In this document: positions 56,256 through 64,000 of the stretch, one piece after another
Position numbering within the stretch: position 1 is the stretch's first letter
Layout of the letters: each line of letters begins with the position of its first letter
Origin: Deinandra increscens subsp. villosa
Lineage: Eukaryota; Streptophyta; Magnoliopsida; Asterales; Asteraceae
Length of the DNA stretch: 64,000 nucleotides
Assembly: GCA_039602395.1 (NCBI GenBank)
Contig: JBCNJP010000010.1
Span: forward strand, 96,067,729-96,131,728
Reading direction: 5' to 3'
Made by a program: the position numbers and the translations under genes
The notes under the pieces: generated by a model
What the model saw: the letters and a program-made list of their open reading frames with translations, nothing else
Told to the model about the DNA's origin: nothing
Database searches by the model: none

Positions 56256-56582
56256 CTAGTTAGTGCCCCGGGTAAATACCCGAGGTTGTGATATAAAAAG
56301 AATTAAACGAAGTAAAAGATGAAAGGTTTTTTTTCAAATTTTCACTGAGAAATGAAGGAGATTGATGAATCAAAGTTATGGTATTGTAAAACAAATATGG
56401 ATAATTTTTGTATGGAAAGAATTTTATTTTTTTATTTTTAGTTATAAGATCTTTCCTTTTTGTAAATACCATTCAATTTTTTAATTCAAAAATCTATTAA
56501 AATGACACATAAGCTAATCCTAGGTGGCACACCTTAAATTGTGCCACCTAGACATTAAAAACTTGTGTTTATTATATAGTAT

Positions 56583-56585
<3 letters not shown>
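56256..56585 (-). mobile_element. Non-autonomous Helitron (330 bp)
   Basis: Minus-strand reading: 5' TCTATACTATATAATAAACA at 56585 (preceded by A), 3' hairpin with arms CGGGTA/TACCCG near 56268-56285, then ACTAACTAG with T next. Its first 20 bases nearly equal those of the Helitron at 54446. An inner palindrome GTGGCAC...GTGCCAC lies near 56525-56550. No coding. The minus ORF at 56260-56472 is a by-product. Confidence 0.75.
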
Positions 56586-56614
<29 letters not shown>

Positions 56615-56618
<4 letters not shown>

Positions 56619-56710
56619 CATGGGTGGCTTTTCCATATATATAAACTTGTGGCTGAGATTAGTTCTTTTTAGTTCTCAAACCTAATTGGTTCTCAAATGA
56701 TCCTCTCCCC
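56615..56710. repeat. Fragment of another TA-flanked repeat
   Basis: It ends GATCCTCTCCCC before (TA)n and contains GTTCTCAAACCTAATTGGTTCTCA, a sequence common at plant repeat termini ending GGGGAGAGGATC. Its other end is unclear. Confidence 0.4.
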
Positions 56711-57759
56711 TATATATATATATATATGGTCCGTCTATTCAATATTAAATAATTAAATCTTCAAATTGTTCTTTATTACATTATAAGAATTGATTATAAC
56801 TAAGAAATCAATATGGTAACCGGATTCGAGTCCATCTTACTGGAATAGTCTACCAACAAAAGAAACTATTCTTATTTGCTCTAAGTTACAGCTTAGAATA
56901 ACCTCAGTTGATTGAATTATGATCGTATCAACTTTTCTATGTTTCTCCAACATTTTTTAGCAATCTCGAGAATCTGATGTTTCTTACATTTAAGGTATAC
57001 CTTAACTATACTTTCATATCAGTTTTACTTCAATATGGCAGATGTGTTATGAGTTGAAGATGATCATGGGAGTTGTGCACATGTTTGGGTTGATTTGTTG
57101 AAGAATGGGTTTGCTATTGTATGAATTCTGTAAGTTTTATTATTGGTTGATATTGCAAGGCTAATTATGATATGAATATGCTACTTTGATGGGTTGATTG
57201 CAACAACAAGAACACATTCAAGCAGGTCAAGAACATACTTTACTTTCTTTGCTAGTGGATGCAAGAGTCTAGGGGGAGTATATATGAGACTTTGTGCATG
57301 CCATACCTTTGAAGAGTCCTTGAGCCACAACTGGTGGTAAAATTAAGGCAACGTTTAGTTTGAAGAAGTATTAACAACTTTTCAAGGAAAAGTGGTATTT
57401 AAATGAAACACATTGGTAGATTGTTGAATTATGAGATTAAGTCTCGAATTTATTCGTGATCCTTTATCTTGTTTATCTTCAAAAACTCGAGTAGATTGAA
57501 TCCTTGGGTAGTGTGTAATATACACCAAGTTGCTCTTGATAGACACCATATACACTTCTGGCCTTTTTGATGGTTGGCTAGAAAAATCAAATCTCTTGAT
57601 CATACGTGGAGCATCACAAAAGGGAGAGATTAAATGAAAGAATTGAAACTGTATGAAGATTATTTTGAAGTCAAGTTGCAAGAATACAAGAACCGTTGTC
57701 ACAAGAGTTGAGTTACTTACTTTGTTTGTTCCATCTACCAAATAGGCGGAGGCAGAGAT

Positions 57760-58351
57760 TGTTGGGATTCTCGAGGCCGAGATACCAAGATTTGGTTAGA
57801 TGTGATCGTTTGGGCAACAAACAAAGAAGTCGAAGTATTTTCCAATGGGGGGCGTAAATAACTCAACGGACCACTTACTATTTACCGTATCAGAACACGG
57901 TGAAACCATGACACCTCGAGTTATATGACTAACCGAAGGCATTAATGACTTTATTATTATTGTTGTATTATTTATGTCACTAGTCACTAGTATTTACTAG
58001 TTTGCCATTGTTAGGTTAGTATATACATAAGGCATATCCCATGGTGGAATGTATGCTTGTATGAGAGAATTCTAGTCATGAGCCTTAGAATTTGTGAGGG
58101 CCAATGAACACACTTGTTCATGAGGCACGGGTATGAGTGGGATAGGTAAATGCAATCATTCAGTTATCTTTGTTTATCTATCTTCATCTTGTTCATCACA
58201 TATCTATCTACTAGTTTTTACTTTGCTCATCATCATCACATCTCACACACTATCTTTGTTCTAGTGTTTATTTGTTATACAAAACGAGTGCACAATGGCT
58301 CAATGAGCTTCCGCACCGAAACCAAGTTTAAGCCCAATCTCGGTTTCTACA
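57760..58351 (+). repeat. LARD 3' LTR
   Basis: TGTTGGGATTC...GGTTTCTACA, 592 bp, preceded by AATAGGCGGAGGCAGAGAT (altered PPT). Confidence 0.85.
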
Positions 58352-58369
58352 GTCTTGTATCTTAATTTG

Positions 58370-58700
58370 GCTTCATCAGTGTAGATATGAGTGGCGTTTG
58401 GGTTTGGTTGACGACGCCGTCATCATCGGTCTTTGTTAGGGTGTTCGGTGATGTGACATCAACCCTTAGCCGCTCTCAATTTGGCTTTATCAGTGTAGAT
58501 TTGAGTAGCGTTTGGGTTTGGTGGACGCTGTTGTTGCTGCCGTTCTTTGTTACGGTGGTCGGTGATGTGACCCCAACCTTCACCCGTTCTCATCTTTGAT
58601 TTTCATATCCTATTTAGGCTTCATCGGAGTTGGATCATAGCGGTGTTTGGGTTTGGTGGATGTCGTCGTTGCTAACGGTTTCTCTTACGGTTGTCATCGT
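58370..58700 (+). repeat. ~113-bp tandem repeat, 3 copies
   Basis: Units carry TTTGGCTTCATCAGTGTAG, GCGTTTGGGTTTGGTGGACG and TCGGTGATGTGAC; the third copy is more diverged. The ORF at 58387-58599 spans two units. Confidence 0.85.
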
Positions 58701-59342
58701 TCTAACCTGAACCCTAAGCTGATGTCATGTTCAATTTTGATACCTGATTGCTTAGACTTCGGTCTGTTATCGCCGGTTTAAAGGGTTTGGTTTTCTGTGG
58801 TTTTTTATCTGCGTTTCTGGTAGCCGTCGTGACTTACGGCTGTGCTTGCTGTTATAAGGGAAATGTTACTCTTCCTTTGAAATGTGATCTTTGGGCTGGC
58901 TTATCGATGACTGGTTGATGTTCTGCTGTTTCAAAAGGAAATTGGGGGTTTTAGTTAGGGTTGTGAAGATCTTCATATCTAATATGAACCCTTAGGGTTG
59001 TGATAATTTCGTTAATCCGAGCCTTCATACGTGCCACTATGATCCAAGTGAATGAAAATCCATCATTTTCCGGCACAGGTTGCTTTATTTTGTCTTCAGA
59101 ATGATCTTGGGAAAGCTTGGTTGTATTTTGATTTATAATCATGTTTATTTTCCCCTCCTGTGATGGCTGTGATGATGAAGATCATCTGAAACCTAGGATG
59201 CTTTACTTTGTGTTCAGATTTGTATCGATAATGGTTGGTTGTGTTGCAATATTTTGTTTGGTTTGATGATTGTCGGTTTCGAAATATTTGTTACAGTTTC
59301 CAATATGTGCACGAGGTTATTGTCATTTGCATTTTACCCGGT

Positions 59343-62160
59343 TGTAAAACCCGACCCATTTTGAAATTTCGCATTTTCCCGATTTACGAATTAATAAGTA
59401 CCAAGAAAATTATCGGGTATTTATATCTCAAAATAATATTTTTAAATGATTCATAATCGTTTTTCAAAAGAAAATATTTAATTAAAAAGGCTTTTCAATC
59501 CATATTGGATTCCTCGAATCGAAAATAAAGCAATTTGCGGTTTTTACTCGATTTTGGTACGCAATTCATTGTTTACCGAAAATCTCGTATTTGAGTATCG
59601 TATGTCAAATTTGGCATAATTAGGTGTCTAATAATCACAAATCATGTCATGAGTCATCATCCACTAAGTCGAGTCATGAAACGTTGGTGATTAGCCTAAA
59701 AGTGATATGTTCGACAAAACCGACCAAAACGCGTTATGTGACCTTATGTATTCATTGTCATGAGTTATGTGACGTATTCATACTCGTTTTAAGTAGGTTA
59801 AATGTGGTTAGCATGATGGGATAATGTATTGGGTAATTTTAGTGAAAACGATACTTAAAAATATCAAAAATGAAGAAACTGGAGCGAAAACGGAGAAACC
59901 GGACAAAGGGAGCCGATCTGGGTGTCTATGGTGTATCACTACAGACATACCATTCTCCATGGTGATACGCCAGGAACAACATTTTGAGCAAACCCCAAAA
60001 TTCAGCTATTTAAGCCACATTAGCTCCCATGCTTCTCATTTCTCAGCCCCTAAACACTCAAATTGGCTGTAAAACATCTGATTCTCATCTACTCCCATCA
60101 AGAACTTGGATTTGGAGATTAACTTTGGAAGATCCAAGCTTGCTTCTCCACATTCCTTCCTTTCTTTTTGGTTTTTATAAGTTCTCTTCTTATTCCATGA
60201 TTCTGCATGATCAATATCTGATCTTTATGGTGTGTTTAGGTTAGATCTATGTCATACATGTTGATTATTGATAGATCTACGAAATACATGATCAAGATTG
60301 GGTTTTTATGATGAATTAGGGTTAGAACTATGTCATACATGTTGCTAATTGATAGATCTATTAATTTCTTGATCAATATTAGATTTTTATGACGAACTAG
60401 TGTTGGATCTATGTCATACATGTTGATTATTGATAGATCTATGGAGTACATGATCAAGATTGGATTTTTATGATGAATTTGGGTTAGATCTATGTCATAC
60501 ATGTTGATTATTGATAGATCTATGGAATACATGATCAAGATTGGATTCTTATGATTAATTAGAGTTAGATCTATATCATACATGTTGATTATTGATAGAT
60601 ATATGGAATACATGATCAAGTTTGGATTTTTATGATGAATTAGAGTTAGATCTATATCATACATGTTGATTATTGATAGATTTACGGAATACATGATCAA
60701 GATTGTATCTTTTTTATGTAATAAGGTTAGATCTACACCATGCATATTGCTAATTGATAGATCTATGAATTTCATGATCAAGATTTGGTTTTTATGATAA
60801 ACCTAGCCTAGATCCATGCCATAAATGCTTGCTAATGTTAGATCTAGCAATCTCCGTGGTCAAGTTAGGGTTTGTAGGTGTACTCTAGCCTTGATGATGA
60901 ATCTTGATAAAAGGTGTGGTTATGTGCTTGAATCTTCATTAAATTGCCATTTAATGTTAGATCTAGGGTTGATTATGTAAAATTGCATGTTGGTTAATAT
61001 TGGTAATGTTATCTTGCATGATGCTTAGTCAAATTAGTGATTTTCATGATGATAAATAATTTTTGCATAATATATATACTTTGTTATGATAAACTATGAT
61101 GAAATGTTGCATGTATGTTGTTACCCATGTTTATCATATGTTTAAACATGTTAGAATAATTAGGATACCCATTATTCGACCTTACTTGAATTGCATGAGA
61201 ATATATACTTAGAACGTCGCGAAGCGAATTATTATGATAATAATTACTTGCCATCACATGTCTTAGTACTAGGGATGACCCACCTTACAAATCATGAACG
61301 TACGTCATCACTATAACAAATCACCAACGAGTCATCGAGTCGATTGTGTCACTTTGAGTCATGAAGTTTAAATTATTTATTTATTTGTCTATCTCATTTA
61401 GTTGTCAAGGTCATCTTTGGGGTCTAACCGTCTCATTACGTGGTGTAGTTATCTGTTCATATCTTTTGTACCAGGTAAGTATTCATAGCCCCTCTTTCTT
61501 TTTAACGTTTTGGGGTGAAACATGTACCATTATCAAACCCATGTTTTTGGTTCAGTTCTCAAAAACTACATGCGGACTCTATGTTATGTGTGCTCTTGTA
61601 TGTAAACTTGTGTGATTTGTTGCTATGTTGTGATCGACCTCTAGAACGACCTCACGTAACATTAACTGTGTCGGGGTAATAATAATAGATCTATTGGTGT
61701 GATGATCCACCTGACTTGACCGGTGTTTGGCGTCGGATGATTGGAAACCTTATTGTCAGGGTTGGTTTATGCACCCTTGTTTGCTCTATCTCATATCAGG
61801 TTTATGGTACTCGATTGCACTTAACTCAATGAATCGCATGTTTTAATCTATAGTATACCAAACCTATGTTTACTCACAAACTATTCATAGTTGACATTTA
61901 TGTTGTACATGTTGTAGGTTTTGTTGTTTGATGATGATGATCTTGATGACACCTTATGATGCATGAGGACCTAGTTGTGACGTAAATTAAAATGATTTAT
62001 TATGTTATCTTCATGAATTTTTATTTTGAATTATGTATGATTTATGTTGATGTGATTGTTATGAAATATGTGATTAAGAATATCGCAACATTAAATTAGT
62101 GTTGTGTGCATCCGGATAATCATCGCGCCCCACATATTCCACAATCGGTTGGGTGTGACA
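59343..62160 (+). mobile_element. Tekay-like LTR, copy D (~2.8 kb)
   Basis: The end GGTTGGGTGTGACA (62160) matches LTRs A and B. The start is set at TGTAAAACCCGACCC by comparison with the same block 30 bp inside LTR B, so the true start may be lost. It has an imperfect inverted repeat GGTGTATCAC/GTGATACGCC (59930-59971), TATA-like CTATTTAAG near 60005, CAG-GTAAGT at 61475 and TTGTAG at 61917. No internal region is attached, so it may be a solo LTR. No TSD was recognised. Confidence 0.65.
60238..60850 (+). repeat. ~81-bp tandem repeat, about 7 copies, in LTR D leader
   Basis: Units begin GGTTAGATCTATGTCATAC and include GATTATTGATAGATCTA and ATGATCAAGATTGGA. The period, a multiple of 3, keeps a 181-codon minus ORF open (60236-60781) with a 27-residue periodicity; it is a repeat artefact. 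Confidence 0.85.
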
Positions 62161-64000
62161 TTATGATGTTGGTTTGTGTTACGATGGTTATCAGGAGGTT
62201 TACATATCTTTAGAAAAGACCCAAAAAATTGTTTTCAGCTTGATCTTAGTTTATCTTGGCTATTTTTCCTTAAAGGCTATGATGTTTCTCTGGTGACGAG
62301 AAGGCGTTTATCGCAACCGTCAATCAGATATGAGCCGTATACAAGGTATATGCTTGATGGTGAAGTGTGTTTTATTTATGACATTGTGTTCTTGTGATTT
62401 ATATTACTGTTTGACAGAGAGTGATGGAAGGCGAAATTGGATTCCGGATACAAGATCAACATTAGACCTAAGATAGTGGCATGGTGGATTAGTTTTTTTT
62501 TCCTACGTGTAATTTTGTTTCAGTTCGTTTTTAAAATTTCATTGTAAGTTACATGTGCTTTGTTTTGCTTTATGTTTAATAAATTGATGATGCATATTGG
62601 TATGTATTACTTTCTTTGTAATGATATGTATTACTTTCTAATATGTAAACACAACAACAAATAATAGGTGGTTCGTCGCAACGTGCGAGCGGGTCACCAT
62701 CAATTATAATCATAAACACTCGTAACAACTTAAGTTAACAAACAATCAACTTGGTTAAAAGCTAATCATTAAAACATCTAAATTTTAGAATTCATTTCAG
62801 ACATCTTATCGAAAGATTATTAAGGTTATAATTATCATTAATCCTTACTAAATTGGAAAATGATCCAAGAAAATGATAATTAAGGAGAGAGGAAGTGGAA
62901 GAGGCTTGTCAAAGTATCTAATCAAATCAGTACTCGATTCGTCAGCATATGTTGTTTACACCAACATGTTAAAGATAATATGTCTGCTAATTTTGTGAAA
63001 GAGAATATTAGTTCCAGCTACAAGCATCTCTCTTTCTCTAATAGGGACACTAGACAAGTATTAAAGGGTCTACGAATAGTGTTGTCAAAAGAGTGGCATT
63101 TCTTATCATCTGATTCGGGATTAAAATAATATGCTTAATAAAAAGACGTAGATTTGATACTATAATTGGAAGAGAAAGTATAGGTCTGGTACCAGTGGAA
63201 GAAAAGTTACGGTAGCTGTGATGGAGGACCGGGTATTTTGGTCTCCGAATTTCATTAGCGGATCCGAAAAACCAAAGGTTGGCTCAAATGTACAGGGGGG
63301 CAATAGCTCCAGGCCGGAACAAAATGGTGGGGGTTTTAGACTTGGAAGAAGGGGAAATCCCTCCGATGCTGATGGGGGATGGCGAAGCGCTGGGGAAGAA
63401 GCTAAACTATCCATCTGGGGTGAGAAAAGAAATGATGGTGGTGTCACAAACAACTCAATGATCAATGGATGGCGGCGCGAGTGGGGTGTCAACCAATTCC
63501 AAGAAAAATAGGGGGGTCAGGGGAATCAAAGCAAGATGATGGATTGTTTAGATTAGAAAGGAAGGTCCCATCATTGTAAAAACTATAATCTAAATGAAGT
63601 TGACGTGTTTTAGTTTGAGATTTTTTATATGAAAACTTTTTGAATAATTTTATAATAATACCAGGTGCAAGATTTTCACTATTTTGTAAATGATTTTGTG
63701 AGACGTAAATCATACCATCAATTTTATAGTTACTCGATCAACCTCTACATTCTTTGGATTTAGAAGTTTGTCCTTTGTTGCTAGTATCTTCAAATAACCC
63801 AAAATATTGCTCATCAAACTTGACGATTATGGTCTTTTTGTCTTTTACGATGATAATCGACGAATGAACACACGAGCCTAACCTCTTATACCACTTGTTT
63901 GGGGTTGGGTATCACAGCTTAACCTCTGATACCACTTGTTCGTGGATTTACGATCACACTGGGCTACACATCAAGTCAGATAATAAGCGTATTCCTTGAT
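62161..64000. other. Right end of window: no confirmed gene
   Basis: Short ORFs only. At 63160-63511 both strands are open over about 95-110 codons; the plus frame starts MEDRVFWSPNFISGSEKPK, the minus one is Pro/Ser-rich, and neither is recognised. At 63923-63934 the minus strand reads TGGTATCAGAGG, a PBS-like copia site, with a degenerate duplicate about 55 bp earlier (CCTCTTATACCA). The window therefore probably ends in the LTR of another minus-strand copia element. Confidence 0.4.

Larger units (their letters stand above)
51462..58351 (+). mobile_element. Large coding-poor copia-type element (LARD) with extra rearranged LTR copy
   Basis: LTRs at 52086-52673 and 57760-58351 (TGTTGGGATTCTCGAG start) enclose 5.1 kb with a PBS (TGGTATCAGAGCC at 52676) and a PPT-like tract before 57760, but no gag or pol that I can find. 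Left of the 5' LTR lies another 3' internal end (about 52005-52085, matching 57675-57759) and a further LTR piece at 51462. The unit therefore looks like LTR-end-LTR-body-LTR, as made by unequal recombination. No TSD could be assigned. Helitrons and a MITE are nested at 54446-56585. It lies in MADS intron 1. Confidence 0.75.

Noticed and set aside
60236..60781. 181-codon repetitive minus ORF
   Set aside because: Produced by an 81-bp tandem repeat in an LTR.
59338..62165. Target-site duplication for LTR D
   Set aside because: Bases before the chosen start (CCGGT) and after the end (TTATG) do not match; the start may be truncated.
50400..64000. MADS exon 1 (MGRGK-type) on the minus strand
   Set aside because: Looked for the conserved MADS-domain pattern and found none; exon 1 is taken to lie beyond the window.

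Overview
This is a repeat-dense nuclear segment of a eudicot plant. It is AT-rich, carries long (TA)n tracts, GT-AG introns and layered LTR retrotransposons, and shows no bacterial operon or RBS structure. The retroelement types (Tat-lineage Ty3/gypsy with an antisense extra ORF, SIRE-like Ty1/copia with long coiled-coil gag, Tekay-like LTRs near 3.4 kb) look like Asteraceae, but that family-level guess rests on recall of related elements and was not searched.

Layout. 1-7650: 3' part of a Tat-lineage Ty3/gypsy element (protease, RT, two RNase H domains, integrase, antisense extra ORF, 3' LTR). 7650-9600: LTR fragments and unidentified repeats. 9611-29199: a pol-less SIRE-like copia element on the minus strand, split by two nested insertions: the 3' end of a Tekay-like element (about 10838-16205, itself hit by a foldback MITE) and a complete gag-only LTR element (20167-25986, TSD CAATT). 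29200-36754: remains of Ty3/gypsy elements, ending in a long LTR that carries an Emigrant/Lemi1-type transposon. 37412-38719: an intact single-exon host gene for a PB1-domain protein. 38720-41450: intergenic, with a short hAT-like MITE. 41451-50391 and beyond the right edge: a host MADS-box gene of the AGL17/ANR1 type on the minus strand. Exons 2-7 can be read here; exon 1 (MADS domain) is not found, so intron 1 is at least 13.6 kb. Its introns hold a copia gag pseudogene, a copia RT relic, a young TRIM (TSD CTATC), a large coding-poor copia-type element (LARD), two Helitrons, a second copy of the foldback MITE and a Tekay-like LTR.

The two host genes are convergent (PB1 rightward, MADS leftward). 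Everything else I can identify is transposon-derived. The most unusual signals are: (1) a regular array of about 41-bp-spaced hairpins with both-arm compensatory changes in the leader of the gag-only element; (2) two frame-restoring GT-AG insertions inside the second (archaeal-type) RNase H of the Tat element; (3) a foldback MITE family whose internal palindromes differ between copies but are uniform within a copy; (4) conserved splice-like sites plus a covarying hairpin inside the long Tekay-like LTRs.
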